The notes: generated from the sequence alone by a model not told the origin. A DNA stretch of 64,000 nucleotides from Holophaga sp. (GCA_016715205.1 JADKBC010000008.1:139581-203580), one strand, 5' to 3'; shown: positions 17,358-26,857, counted from the first letter of the stretch. Program-made: numbers and translations.

Positions 17358-18887
17358 ATGAGCATGCCCCAGGCCTTCAAGCGCTTCTTCCACCCCGCCC
17401 TGATGATTCTCCTGGGCCTAGTGGGGCTCTACATCGTCACCCTGGTCTATGCCACGGGCGAGAGCCTGCTGGCCTGCGTGATGCTGGTGACCCTGGCCTG
17501 CTTCATCTGGATTTACAGCTCGCCCAAAACCTATGCCTATCGGTATCTGTTTCCGGGCATCGGCGCGGCCTTGATCTTTGTGGTGTTCCCGATGCTCTAC
17601 ACCGTGCGCATCGGGTTTACCAACTACAGTTCCAAGAATCTGCTGACCTTCGCCCGGGCCACCAACTACCTGTTGGAGGAAACCTACCGCGCGGAAGGTG
17701 CTACCTACAATTCCACCCTGGTGGCTGAAGGCAGTCATTGGCGACTGCGGCTGGAGGATGCCGATACTGGGGCAGCCTTCGTTTCAGATCCATTGGTGCT
17801 GGACCCGGGAAAACCCCAGACCCTGAAACCTCAGCCGTTGACCGCGCCGTTGCCAGGCGAAGAAATGCCCATGAAGGACCTGATCGAGCATCAGAGTTTC
17901 CTTAAGGGCCTGACGGTGCTGATGCCCGATGGTGGGCAGATCCGCATGACTGGCTTGCGGGAATTCGCGCCCTCACGCATGCAGTACACCCGCAATCCGG
18001 ATGGCAGTCTCACCAACAACCAGGATCACAGCGTGATCCGCCCCAATCCCAAGTCGGGTTTCTACGAAACCTCGGGAGGGGAAAAGGTGCAGCCGGGGTT
18101 CCAGGTGGATATCGGCTGGAAGCACTACGTGGACATCCTCAAGGATCCAGGTGTGCGGGAGCCCTTCGGTCAGATATTCCTGTGGACCATCACCTTCGCG
18201 GCGCTCTCGGTAATGTTCACGGTCAGTCTGGGCATGGTGCTGGCCGTGCTGCTGAACTGGGAATCCCTGCGCTTCCGCAGTGTGTATCGCCTGCTGCTCT
18301 TTCTGCCCTACGCCATCCCCGGCTTCATTTCGATCCTGGTGTTCAAGGGCCTTTTCAACAACAACCTGGGCGAGATCAACATCGTCCTGGGCAACCTCTT
18401 CGGCATCAAGCCCGCCTGGTTCTCGGATCCGTTCCTCGCCAAGACCATGATCCTCATCGTCAATACTTGGCTGGGTTTCCCCTACATGATGGTGGTCTGC
18501 ATGGGCCTCATCAAGGCGATCCCGCAGGATCTCTATGAAGCTTCGGCCGTGGCCGGAGCTGGGCCGCTCACCAACTTCTTCAAGATCACCATGCCGCTCA
18601 TCATCAAGCCGCTGACACCGCTGTTGATTTCCTCCTTTGCCTTCAACTTCAACAACATGGTGCTCATCAGCCTGTTGACGGGTGGTCGACCCGACATCCT
18701 GAACACCAGCCTGCCTGCGGGTACCACCGATATTCTGGCCACCTTCACCTACCGCATTGCCTTCGAGGATTCGGGCCAGCAGTTTGGCTTGGCAGCGGCC
18801 ATTTCCGCGCTGATTTTCCTCATGGTGGCGGCCATATCCTTCGTGCAGATCCGTGCCACGAAGATCACCAACGACGACAAGCGCTGA
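17358..18887 (+). CDS. malF: Maltodextrin ABC transporter permease MalF
   Basis: A 509-residue inner membrane permease. Several hydrophobic segments in the first 100 residues are followed by a large soluble loop (about 110-260), equivalent to the periplasmic P2 domain of MalF that contacts MalE, then six transmembrane segments. The EAA loop that docks on MalK begins at E394 in EASAVAGAG. Length and architecture match enteric MalF (about 510) and exclude the shorter Gram-positive type. It is followed 12 bp later by malG. Confidence 0.94.
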   Translation: MSMPQAFKRFFHPALMILLGLVGLYIVTLVYATGESLLACVMLVTLACFIWIYSSPKTYAYRYLFPGIGAALIFVVFPMLYTVRIGFTNYSSKNLLTFARATNYLLEETYRAEGATYNSTLVAEGSHWRLRLEDADTGAAFVSDPLVLDPGKPQTLKPQPLTAPLPGEEMPMKDLIEHQSFLKGLTVLMPDGGQIRMTGLREFAPSRMQYTRNPDGSLTNNQDHSVIRPNPKSGFYETSGGEKVQPGFQVDIGWKHYVDILKDPGVREPFGQIFLWTITFAALSVMFTVSLGMVLAVLLNWESLRFRSVYRLLLFLPYAIPGFISILVFKGLFNNNLGEINIVLGNLFGIKPAWFSDPFLAKTMILIVNTWLGFPYMMVVCMGLIKAIPQDLYEASAVAGAGPLTNFFKITMPLIIKPLTPLLISSFAFNFNNMVLISLLTGGRPDILNTSLPAGTTDILATFTYRIAFEDSGQQFGLAAAISALIFLMVAAISFVQIRATKITNDDKR

Positions 18888-18899
18888 GAGGAGGAAGCC

Positions 18900-19790
18900 A
18901 TGGCCATCGTCATCGACAAATCCCAGCGCTGGCGCGGATTTGCCGCCCACCTGTTTCTCATTGCCCTCTGTGTGCTGGTGATGTTCCCGCTCCTGATGGT
19001 GATTTCCATCTCCCTGCGGCCTGGCAATTTCGCCACAGGCAAACTGATTCCTGAAACCATCAGCCTGGAACACTGGCGCTTCGCCCTGGGCATTCCCTCT
19101 CTGGGACCCGATGGCCAGATGATCAAGCCTGACCTGCCCGTGCTGCTCTGGCTCTGGAATTCCGTGAAGGTGGCGACCATTTCCGCCACGGTGGCCCTGT
19201 TTCTTTCCACGACGGCGGCCTATGCCTTCGCACGCATGAAGTTCGTGGGCAAGAAGGCGGCCCTCATGGGCCTGATGCTCATGCAGATGTTTCCCACGGT
19301 GCTGGCCCTGGTGGCGATCCACGCCATCTTCTCCCGCATCGGACATGTCTTCCCGATCTTTGGGGTGGATAGCCATTGGGCTCTGGTACTGGCCTATTCG
19401 GGTGGCATTGCCCTGCATATCTGGACCATCAAGGGGTTCTACGAAACCATTCCCGCCGAGATTGAAGAGGCAGCCACCGTGGATGGCGCCACGCCCTGGC
19501 AGGCCTTCTGGCGGGTGCTGCTGCCCATGTCCTTGCCCATCCTGATGGTGATATTCCTGCTGGCCTTCATCGGCGCCATCATCGAATATCCCCAGGCTTC
19601 CATCCTGCTGCGGAGCCAGGACAAACTCACCATGGCCGCGGGCATGAAGCAGTTCCTTTACGCCCAGAAATACCTCTGGGGCGACTTTGCCGCGGCGGCC
19701 ATTCTCTCGGGCCTGCCCATTTCCATCGTCTTCATCCTCGCCCAGCGCTGGATGATTTCCGGCCTTACTTCCGGCGCCAACAAGGGCTAG
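18900..19790 (+). CDS. malG: Maltodextrin ABC transporter permease MalG
   Basis: A 296-residue inner membrane permease with six predicted helices. The EAA loop starts at E189 (EEAATVDGATPWQAF) and the C-terminal stretch QRWMISGLTSGANKG closely follows the MalG tail that reaches into the MalK dimer. GAGGAGG precedes the ATG at 18900. With MalF, MalK and MalE it completes the importer. Confidence 0.95.
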   Translation: MAIVIDKSQRWRGFAAHLFLIALCVLVMFPLLMVISISLRPGNFATGKLIPETISLEHWRFALGIPSLGPDGQMIKPDLPVLLWLWNSVKVATISATVALFLSTTAAYAFARMKFVGKKAALMGLMLMQMFPTVLALVAIHAIFSRIGHVFPIFGVDSHWALVLAYSGGIALHIWTIKGFYETIPAEIEEAATVDGATPWQAFWRVLLPMSLPILMVIFLLAFIGAIIEYPQASILLRSQDKLTMAAGMKQFLYAQKYLWGDFAAAAILSGLPISIVFILAQRWMISGLTSGANKG

Positions 19791-19842
19791 TTTTTCTCAC
19801 CTGAGGGCCGACGCCCTCCCTTTCACCTCCAAGGAGTCACGC

Positions 19843-20274
19843 ATGAGTTTCCGCTCGACCCTTCTCAAGGCCGTCGCTGTGATCGGCCTCGCCCTCACCC
19901 CCGTCATCGCCGCGCCCCCCGAGGGCAAGATCGAGATCAACTACCATCGCTGCGATGGGATCTATGCCAAGTGGGGTGTGCATCTCTGGAAGAGCCCCAA
20001 CATGCCGTTGCCCGACATCGAATGGCCCAACCCCATGATGCCCACCGGCACCAACGACTTCGGTGTCTTCTGGCACGCGGACCTGGAAGAGTTCAAGACC
20101 GGTTCCAAGGCCCAGGTGAACTACATCATCCACAAGGGCGATATCAAGGAACAGGGCGCCAAGGACATGGCCTTCGACGGCAACGGCCACAAGGCGATCT
20201 GGGTGGTGAACAATGACCGCGCCATCTACTTCTCTAAAGAAGAAGCCATGAAGGATCACGTCTGCAAGAAGTAG
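19843..20274 (+). CDS. Secreted stand-alone CBM41 (pullulanase-associated) starch-binding protein
   Basis: A 143-residue protein with a signal peptide (MSFRSTLLKAVAVIGLALTP, cleavage after VIAA) and a single CBM41/PUD domain. Recognisable landmarks are INYHRCDGIYAKWGVHLW near the start, FGVFWHADL in the middle, NYIIHKGD with the conserved HKGD, and AIWVVNNDRAIYF near the end. CBM41 domains bind alpha-glucans and are nearly always fused to pullulanases; here no catalytic domain is attached, and the local pullulanase appears to lack it. It follows malG by 52 bp behind AAGGAG and has a terminator-like hairpin behind it. A periplasmic or extracellular maltodextrin-holding role is inferred. Confidence 0.85.
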   Translation: MSFRSTLLKAVAVIGLALTPVIAAPPEGKIEINYHRCDGIYAKWGVHLWKSPNMPLPDIEWPNPMMPTGTNDFGVFWHADLEEFKTGSKAQVNYIIHKGDIKEQGAKDMAFDGNGHKAIWVVNNDRAIYFSKEEAMKDHVCKK

Positions 20275-20280
20275 GTTGAG

Positions 20281-20316
20281 GTGCGCCCCCGGGAACTCAG
20301 ACTCCCGGGGGCGCAC
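20281..20316 (+). terminator. Terminator-like hairpin after the CBM41 gene
   Basis: GTGCGCCCCCGGGA (20281-20294) pairs perfectly with TCCCGGGGGCGCAC (20303-20316) around 8 nt. The downstream sequence TGTTTG is only weakly T-rich, so it may attenuate rather than end transcription before the amylase at 20343. Confidence 0.6.
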
Positions 20317-20342
20317 TGTTTGCCGTCATTTCGAGGTTGCCC

Positions 20343-22022
20343 ATGATTCCCGTTCCCCGATTCCAGTCTGTTTCTCGCGCCGTGTTGGCGGCTTCCTGCC
20401 TGCTGGCGGTGTCGGCTCCGGTGCGGGCTGTGGGGCCGGGCTCCTTTGCCGATAACCCGATCGTGTACTTCGTGATGACCGATCGTTTCGTGAATGGGAA
20501 TCCCGCCAACGACAGCAGCTATGGGCGGCAGCGGGAGGCCACGCCCAAGGAGGATGTGGCCACCTTCCATGGCGGCGACCTCAAGGGCCTTACCCAGAAG
20601 TTGCAGGCTGGCTATTTCAAGCAACTGGGCGTGAATGCCCTCTGGATCACGGCGCCCTATGAGCAGATCCACGGCTGGATCCAGGGCGGGAACAAGGAGT
20701 TCAAGCACTACGCCTACCACGGCTACTATGCGCTGGATTACACCGTGCTCGACCAGAACATGGGCACCCCCGAAGAATTGCGCGAGGTGGTGGACACCGC
20801 CCATGCCCAGGGCATTCGCATCCTCTTTGATGTGGTGATGAATCACCCCGGCTACCTGGACCTACAGACCGCCCGGGATCTCAAGATCAACCTGCTCTGG
20901 CCCGGCTCCGAGAAGGCCAATCTGCGCACGTACCATAACTTCATCGACTACAACAGCGACAACTGGGGCGACTGGTGGGGGCGTCCCTGGGTACGCGCAG
21001 GGCTGCCCGGCTACCTGGATGGCGGTCGCAGCGACCTCACCATGCAGTTGGCCTTCCTGCCGGATTTCCGTACGGAAAGTACGGAAGCAGTCAAGGTTCC
21101 CAAATTCCTGAGCGAGAAACCCGGCACCCGGGCCGTGGATCTGCCCGGCACCACCGTGCGTGGGTACTTGATCAAGTGGCTCACGGATTGGGTGCGCGAA
21201 TACGGCATCGACGGGTTCCGCTGCGATACCGTCAAGCATGTGGAGCCAGAGGCCTGGATGGCCCTAAAGCAGGAGGGCGTGAAGGCCCTGGCGGAATGGA
21301 AGACCAAGAATCCCACCAAGAAAATCGATGACGCAGCCTTCTGGATGGTTGGCGAATATTGGGGCGTGGGACCTGAGCGCAGCAAGATGCTGACGGCGGG
21401 CTTCGACGCCATGATCAATTTCAATTTCCAAGAGCGTGGTAAGGCTTTTGCCAAACCCGAAGGGCTGTTCAGTGAATATGCCAAGCTCCAGGCGGGGAAG
21501 GCCCCCCACATGCTGAACTACCTTTCCTCTCACGACACCCAGCTGTTCGATCGGGACAAGCTGATGGAGGGGGGCACCGCGCTGCTGTTGGCTCCAGGAG
21601 GCGTGCAGATCTTCTATGGCGATGAGAGTGGTCGTCCCCTCGGCTATGTGCCCAATACGGATCCTCAGCAGGCCACCCGTTCGGACATGAACTGGAATGC
21701 CATGGATGAGAAGCTGCTCGCCCATTGGCGCAAGCTCGGCACCTTCCGGGCCAGGCACCAGGCCTTGGCCCGTGGTGAACACCGGCAGATGAGTGAGGCG
21801 CCCTACGTGTTCTCCCGGATCGATCCCACGGTGGATGATCTGGTTGTCGTGGCCTTGGGTACGACGGGAGAGGTGGCGTTAAATGTCAGTGGCGTCTTCG
21901 CCGATGGCCAGTTGCTTCGGGATGCCTACACTGGCCGCACCGCCGTGGTGGAGAAGGGCAGCGTCAAGCTGCAGGCTGAACGCGTCGTGCTGCTGGAGCG
22001 CATGGACGCCACTGCGCGTTGA
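20343..22022 (+). CDS. Exported MalS-like GH13 alpha-amylase
   Basis: A 559-residue exported amylase. The ATG at 20343 follows GAGG with 6-nt spacing; a TTG six bases earlier would add two residues. The signal peptide ends near VRAVG. NPIVYFVMTDRFVNGNP and the following HGGDLKGLTQKL resemble the MalS/CGTase-like branch of GH13. Catalytic residues are D295 in GFRCDTVKH, E338 in VGEYWG and D398 in SSHDTQ. The E. coli relative MalS is a periplasmic amylase that shortens maltodextrins, and a similar job fits the position between the transporter and phosphorylase genes. No lipobox is present. Confidence 0.9.
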   Translation: MIPVPRFQSVSRAVLAASCLLAVSAPVRAVGPGSFADNPIVYFVMTDRFVNGNPANDSSYGRQREATPKEDVATFHGGDLKGLTQKLQAGYFKQLGVNALWITAPYEQIHGWIQGGNKEFKHYAYHGYYALDYTVLDQNMGTPEELREVVDTAHAQGIRILFDVVMNHPGYLDLQTARDLKINLLWPGSEKANLRTYHNFIDYNSDNWGDWWGRPWVRAGLPGYLDGGRSDLTMQLAFLPDFRTESTEAVKVPKFLSEKPGTRAVDLPGTTVRGYLIKWLTDWVREYGIDGFRCDTVKHVEPEAWMALKQEGVKALAEWKTKNPTKKIDDAAFWMVGEYWGVGPERSKMLTAGFDAMINFNFQERGKAFAKPEGLFSEYAKLQAGKAPHMLNYLSSHDTQLFDRDKLMEGGTALLLAPGGVQIFYGDESGRPLGYVPNTDPQQATRSDMNWNAMDEKLLAHWRKLGTFRARHQALARGEHRQMSEAPYVFSRIDPTVDDLVVVALGTTGEVALNVSGVFADGQLLRDAYTGRTAVVEKGSVKLQAERVVLLERMDATAR

Positions 22023-22046
22023 TCTGAACAAACGAGGAGAATTCGC

Positions 22047-23693
22047 ATGACCACGAAGAAACTACCCACCGTCGCCTATTTCTGCATGGAGTACGCGCTG
22101 GAAAGCGGTTTCAAGATCTACGCAGGTGGCCTGGGCATCCTGGCTGGAGACTACCTGAAGGGCGTGAAGGATTATGGCTTTCCCCTGGTGGGCATTGGCA
22201 TCCGCTGGAAGCAGGGCTATGGCGAGCAGTTCATCGAGCCCGCCACCGGCAAGGCCTATGACGCCTACAAGAATTACGCCCATGATTTTTTGGAGGACAC
22301 CGGCGTAACCGTGAAGGTTCCCATCAAGGGCCGGGATGTGCTGGTCAAGGTGTGGAAAGTCAATTCCCACGGAGTGGATTCTCTGTACCTGCTGGATACG
22401 GATATCGAGGAAAACGACGGCGAGGCCCGCTGGATTACAGGACAGTTGTACGGCTGGTTTGGCGAAGAACGGGTGGCCCAGGAAATGGTGCTGGGCATTG
22501 GCGGCGTGCGCGCCCTGAAGGCCCTGAAGATCAAGCCTGAGGTCTACCACTTCAACGAAGGCCATGCTCTCTTTGCGGGTTTCGAATTGATGCGCCAGCG
22601 CATGGCGAAAGGGGCGACCTTCGAGGCGGCCTGGGCCAAGACCCGGGAAGAAGTGGTGTTCACCACCCACACACCCATCGTGCAGGGCAACGAATCCCAT
22701 CCCATCGAACGGTTCATGTACCTCGGTGCCAACCTGGGGCTCACCCGCACCCAGCTCAAACAGCTGGGTGGCAGTCCCTTCAACATGACGGTGGGTGCCC
22801 TGCGGCTTTCACGCATCTCCAACGCGGTGGCTGATTTGCACCGGGTCACGGCCAACAAGATGTGGTCGAAGATCAAGGGCCGCAGTGAAATCATCGGCAT
22901 CACCAACGCCATCCACCACGGCACTTGGGTGGATCACCGGATGCTCGAATTGGCCTCGGCCTGTGATGGCACCAAGGCGCGCAAGCAGGCGCTCTGGAAG
23001 CGCCATCTGGAGAACAAGCGCAAGCTCATTGAATTTGTGAAACAGCGCACGGGGGTGGTCCTGGATCCGAACGTTTTACTCATCGGATTCTCCCGTCGTG
23101 CTGCACCATATAAACGATCAAATTTCATCTTTACGGATCGTTCCTTTATTGAACCCCTGCTGAAAAGTGGCAAGCTCCAGATCGTCTTCGCAGGGAAGTC
23201 GCATCCACTGGATGACAACGGCAAGGTGATCGTGGAAGACATCGTCGCCATGTCCCGAAAATACGCAGGCCGCGTGGTTTTCCTAGAAAACTACGACATG
23301 GAAATCGGAACCATGCTGACCCGTGGTTCGGATGTGTGGCTGAACAACCCGCGCCGCCCCAAGGAAGCCTCCGGCACCTCGGGTATGAAAGCCGCCATGA
23401 ACGGCGTGTTGAACCTGTCGATTCTGGACGGGTGGTGGCCCGAAGCCTGCCACCACGGCGTCAACGGCTGGCAGTTTGGCGATGGCTTTGAGAGCACCAA
23501 GGATGCCGTGCTCGACAAACACGATTTCAAGGCTTTCAAGAAAGTCCTGGCCCAAGAGGTGCTACCCACCTTCTACGAGCACCCTGACAAGTGGATCGAC
23601 ATGATGGTTGAATCGATTCAAAGCACCCGCGAAGCCTTCGGAGTCAAGCGTATGTTGGATGAGTATTACAGCCGCATGTATATTCGGAAATAA
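22047..23693 (+). CDS. glgP: Alpha-glucan (maltodextrin) phosphorylase, short GT35 type
   Basis: A 548-residue cytosolic phosphorylase that splits glucans with phosphate to glucose 1-phosphate. It belongs to the short alpha-glucan phosphorylase group that starts with VAYFCMEYALESGFKIYAGG, rather than the 800-residue GlgP/MalP group. The pyridoxal-phosphate lysine is K448 in EASGTSGMKAAMNG. HFNEGHALFAG marks the family. GAGGAG precedes the ATG at 22047. As the last gene of the operon it would consume the imported dextrins, saving ATP compared with hydrolysis plus kinase. Confidence 0.92.
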   Translation: MTTKKLPTVAYFCMEYALESGFKIYAGGLGILAGDYLKGVKDYGFPLVGIGIRWKQGYGEQFIEPATGKAYDAYKNYAHDFLEDTGVTVKVPIKGRDVLVKVWKVNSHGVDSLYLLDTDIEENDGEARWITGQLYGWFGEERVAQEMVLGIGGVRALKALKIKPEVYHFNEGHALFAGFELMRQRMAKGATFEAAWAKTREEVVFTTHTPIVQGNESHPIERFMYLGANLGLTRTQLKQLGGSPFNMTVGALRLSRISNAVADLHRVTANKMWSKIKGRSEIIGITNAIHHGTWVDHRMLELASACDGTKARKQALWKRHLENKRKLIEFVKQRTGVVLDPNVLLIGFSRRAAPYKRSNFIFTDRSFIEPLLKSGKLQIVFAGKSHPLDDNGKVIVEDIVAMSRKYAGRVVFLENYDMEIGTMLTRGSDVWLNNPRRPKEASGTSGMKAAMNGVLNLSILDGWWPEACHHGVNGWQFGDGFESTKDAVLDKHDFKAFKKVLAQEVLPTFYEHPDKWIDMMVESIQSTREAFGVKRMLDEYYSRMYIRK

Positions 23694-23710
23694 TGAGTAT
23701 TCTTGGCAAC

Positions 23711-23742
23711 AGAAGAAGGGCCGCTCACGCGGCCCTTCTTCT
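23711..23742. terminator. Bidirectional intrinsic terminator between glgP and pfkA
   Basis: AGAAGAAGGGCCGC (23711-23724) pairs perfectly with GCGGCCCTTCTTCT (23729-23742) around TCAC, with T- and A-rich flanks. It closes the maltodextrin operon and the convergent pfkA gene. Confidence 0.85.
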
Positions 23743-23758
23743 TTGTGGCAAAGCGCGG

Positions 23759-24736
23759 CTACAGCGCCAGGGTGGGAACCAGTTTGGTCAGGGCCAAGGG
23801 CGGCTCGGGGCGTGCATCGTGGATGCGGGAGAGGGGAATGGAGACCAGCTCATTGGCCTGGGCCCCCAGGTAGAAACCCTTCTCGCCCGCCACAAGGCGC
23901 TTGACGGCTTCCGAGCCCCAGAGGCTGCCCCAGATGCGGTCGATGGCCGTGGGACTGCCGCCACGCTGGATGTGGCCCAGCACCACCACCCGCAGATCCA
24001 GGTTATATTCGTTGCGAAGGCGCTCGCCCACTTCGTAGGGGTTGCCGGCCTGATCCCCTTCGGCCACCACCACGATGCTGGAGCGCTTACCGCGCTCCCA
24101 GCCCGCCTTGAGCTGCGTGACCAGTGCCGCGTAGGAGTCCACGTGGGATTCGGGGTAGAGCACCGCCTCGGCGCCACAGGCGATGGCCGTGTGGACGGCA
24201 ATCATGCCCGAACTGCGGCCCATGACTTCCACGAGAAAGAGTCGCTCGTGGGAGCTAGCGGTATCGCGGATCTTGTCGATGGCGCCGATGGCAGTGTTGA
24301 GCGCCGTATCGAACCCCAGGGTTCGCTCCGTGCCAGGCAGGTCGTTATCGATGGTGCCGGGGATGCCTGCGCAGGGAATGCCGTGCTCTTCGCCCAGGAG
24401 ATGGGCCCCCGTGAAGCTGCCATCGCCACCGATCACCACCAGGGAATCGATGCCAGCTTCCTTGAGGTCCCGCGCTGCCTGGGCACGGACGGATTTAACC
24501 TTGAAGGCATGGCAGCGGGCGGTGTTGAGAATGGTGCCGCCGCGTTGCAGGATGTTGGCGCAGTTGCGGCTGGAAAGGGGCCGCCAATCCTGATCCACCA
24601 AGCCCTGAAAGCCGCGATAGATTCCATATACATCCACACCAAGATCCAGCGATTGACGAACCACTGCTCGGATGGCGGCATTCATTCCAGGGGCATCACC
24701 GCCTGATGTTAAAACTCCAATTCGATACGGCTTCAT
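23759..24736 (-). CDS. pfkA: ATP-dependent 6-phosphofructokinase
   Basis: A 325-residue glycolytic enzyme that phosphorylates fructose 6-phosphate. The nucleotide loop GVLTSGGDAPGMNAAIR is at the N-terminus, GGDGSFTGA marks the ATP-type (not pyrophosphate-type, which has GGDD) active site, and PGTIDNDLPGT contains the catalytic Asp. MGRSSG and GHIQRGGSPT complete the substrate site. The start is set at 24736 because AAGGTGG precedes it; an in-frame ATG eight codons upstream lacks a site. It is convergent with the phosphorylase gene and serves the same carbon flow. Confidence 0.94.
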   Translation of the reverse strand: MKPYRIGVLTSGGDAPGMNAAIRAVVRQSLDLGVDVYGIYRGFQGLVDQDWRPLSSRNCANILQRGGTILNTARCHAFKVKSVRAQAARDLKEAGIDSLVVIGGDGSFTGAHLLGEEHGIPCAGIPGTIDNDLPGTERTLGFDTALNTAIGAIDKIRDTASSHERLFLVEVMGRSSGMIAVHTAIACGAEAVLYPESHVDSYAALVTQLKAGWERGKRSSIVVVAEGDQAGNPYEVGERLRNEYNLDLRVVVLGHIQRGGSPTAIDRIWGSLWGSEAVKRLVAGEKGFYLGAQANELVSIPLSRIHDARPEPPLALTKLVPTLAL

Positions 24737-25088
24737 CGTGCCACCTTTGAGTCGGGTCAAAGAAACCCCAGCCTTAATATGGTATCAGAGTTGAATAGTG
24801 ATCGAAAATTTATCTTTTAATCGGATTTGATTAAAAATTCTAGATAATAGCCAAATTAATCGAATTCGAATCGTTTTATCAGCGTTGGCCATTCGAACCG
24901 GAACATTCTCTTGGTATTCCTTGGACCGAGGCGTTTTGAGCTCCATTTCTTTAGTGCAGGGCTGTCTGGTTGGGTTTCTGCGGCAACTTGAACGTCCCAT
25001 TGACACTCTGGGGTTAACGGGTTCTTGTTTCTCCCCAGGAATGACGTACGTTTGATGGCGGATTGTCTTTCCTTGAAAGTGCTGTGGT
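24737..25088. other. AT-rich divergent intergenic region
   Basis: This 352-bp gap lies between the starts of pfkA and a radical SAM gene, so it holds both promoters. About 24781-24890 is strikingly AT-rich compared with its surroundings. I see no convincing gene, RNA or paired -35/-10 boxes that I would defend. Confidence 0.5.
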
Positions 25089-26816
25089 ATGGGTCGGCGC
25101 GTGCTATTGGTCTATCCCGAAATGCCTCCGACCTACTGGAGCATGAAGTACGCCCTGCCATTCATTCACCGACGGGCAACCTTCCCACCCCTGGGTCTGT
25201 TGACGGTGGCCGCCATGCTGCCCGCCGATTTTGACCTCACCTTGGTCGACTTGAACGTTGAATCCCTCACGGATCAGCAGCTTTCCCGCGCGGATCTGGT
25301 GTTTTCCTCCTCGATGCTTATCCAGAAGGAATCGCTGCAATCGCTCATCCGCCGGTGCCAGGCACAGGGCGTCACCCACGTGGCGGGCGGGCCCTATCCC
25401 ACAGCTTGTTTCGCCACCATTGATGGGGTGGACCATTTTGTGCTGAACGAGGCGGAAATCACCTTGCCAGCCTTTCTGGAAGATCTTGACCGGGGCAAGG
25501 CCGCACGGGTGTACACCGATACTTCCAAACCTCCTCTCGCCATGACACCGGCACCGCGCTTTGACCTGATGCGCCCCTCGCGGTACGCGAGCATGGCCCT
25601 GCAGTTCTCCCGGGGCTGCCCGCATCATTGCGAATTCTGCGATATCGTCGAACTCTTTGGGCATAAGCCTCGCACCAAAGCTCCCGCGCAATTCCTTGCA
25701 GAACTGGAGCGTCTGTATCTGCAGGGCGAACGGGGACAACTGTTCGTGGTGGATGACAACTTCATCGGAAATCGGAGCGAGGTGAAAGCCCTGCTGCCTC
25801 AATTGGCCGAATGGCAGCGGGCACGTCATTTTCCCTTTGGGTTGTTCTCGGAAACCACCCTTACGTTGGCGGAAGACCATGACTTGATGGCTGGCATGGT
25901 GGAGGCGGGCTTTAACATGGTTTTCCTGGGGCTGGAAACCCCGGACCGCGCCACCCTGGCCGCCACCGGAAAATCGCAAAACCTGAAATCCGACATGCTG
26001 GAGGGTGTGCGCCGAATCCAGGCCCACGGGATGGAGGTTTCCGCAGGCTTCATTTTGGGGTTCGACACGGACCCCGAAGACATCTTCGAGCGCCAAGTTC
26101 AATTCATCCAGGAAGCCGCCATTCCCACCGCCATGGTGGGTTTGCTCACGGCTCTTCCCAATACCCAACTGGCTCGGCGGCTGGAACGGGAAGGGCGGCT
26201 AATCGGCGAATCCGAAGGGGGCAATACCCACGATCTGCGCATCAATTTCCAGCCGCGGATGAACAAGGAAAGGTTGCTGGAGGGCTACAAGCGGGTTCTG
26301 GCGGAGGTCTACAGTCCGAACCGCTACTTTGCGCGGTGCCTAGCCTTGCTCAAGGCTATGAAAACGCACCCCGCTTCCTTCCGGACCTTCGATCTGGGTG
26401 AATCCAGGGCCCTCTTCCGCTCCTTCCTGGTGCAGGGTTTTTCCCGCTACTCCTGGTCCTATTGGAAATTCCTCTGGAAGGGGCTTTGGGCCAACCCGCG
26501 AAGGATCGCCGATCTCATCACCATGGCGGTGAAGGGCCACCACTATTTCCAGATGACGCGCCACATGCTGGAAGTGGATCGCTTCAAGCTGCGACTGGAA
26601 GACCTCACCCTGGCTTTCGAGGACCGAGTCCGGGCCTTTGCTGTGGTGGGCAGCGGCGAACGGGCGGCGGAACTGTTGCGGTTCCGGGACCGCGCCACGG
26701 ACCGGATGCGCAAGGGCTACCGTGGCATCCACCGGGATTTCAGAATCTACGCCGAGCAAGCCATGGATCGCCTGGCCGCCCGAATGGAACATGTGCTTGC
26801 GCATCCCACGGTTTGA
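25089..26816 (+). CDS. B12-binding-type radical SAM protein (DUF4070 group)
   Basis: A 575-residue iron-sulfur enzyme. The N-terminal 140 residues have the cobalamin-binding-like Rossmann layout (RRVLLVYPEMPPTYWS, then GGPYPT). The radical SAM cluster motif is C177-x3-C181-x2-C184 in RGCPHHCEFC. A DUF4070-type C-terminal domain follows from about residue 360 and the last 100 residues are helical. Relatives include hopanoid and lipid-modifying or methyl-transferring enzymes, but the substrate is not recognisable. The B12-binding DxHxxG motif is not obvious, so cobalamin use is uncertain. The gene stands alone between the AT-rich gap and a small DUF2914 gene. Confidence 0.82.
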   Translation: MGRRVLLVYPEMPPTYWSMKYALPFIHRRATFPPLGLLTVAAMLPADFDLTLVDLNVESLTDQQLSRADLVFSSSMLIQKESLQSLIRRCQAQGVTHVAGGPYPTACFATIDGVDHFVLNEAEITLPAFLEDLDRGKAARVYTDTSKPPLAMTPAPRFDLMRPSRYASMALQFSRGCPHHCEFCDIVELFGHKPRTKAPAQFLAELERLYLQGERGQLFVVDDNFIGNRSEVKALLPQLAEWQRARHFPFGLFSETTLTLAEDHDLMAGMVEAGFNMVFLGLETPDRATLAATGKSQNLKSDMLEGVRRIQAHGMEVSAGFILGFDTDPEDIFERQVQFIQEAAIPTAMVGLLTALPNTQLARRLEREGRLIGESEGGNTHDLRINFQPRMNKERLLEGYKRVLAEVYSPNRYFARCLALLKAMKTHPASFRTFDLGESRALFRSFLVQGFSRYSWSYWKFLWKGLWANPRRIADLITMAVKGHHYFQMTRHMLEVDRFKLRLEDLTLAFEDRVRAFAVVGSGERAAELLRFRDRATDRMRKGYRGIHRDFRIYAEQAMDRLAARMEHVLAHPTV

Positions 26817-26828
26817 TCGATAAATCCA

Positions 26829-26857
26829 TTCAAAAACTTCAGTGTCACTGGTATAGT
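26829..26857 (+). promoter_or_regulatory. Candidate sigma-70 promoter of the DUF2914 gene
   Basis: TTCAAA (26829-26834) and TATAGT (26852-26857) are separated by exactly 17 bp, 27 bp before the start codon at 26884. The leader then contains the AAGGAG ribosome-binding site. Confidence 0.55.

Noticed and set aside
17973..19418. 481-codon open frame on the minus strand
   Set aside because: It covers malF and malG, whose motifs and EAA loops are clear on the plus strand; its His/Gly/Gln-rich product is typical of antisense frames.
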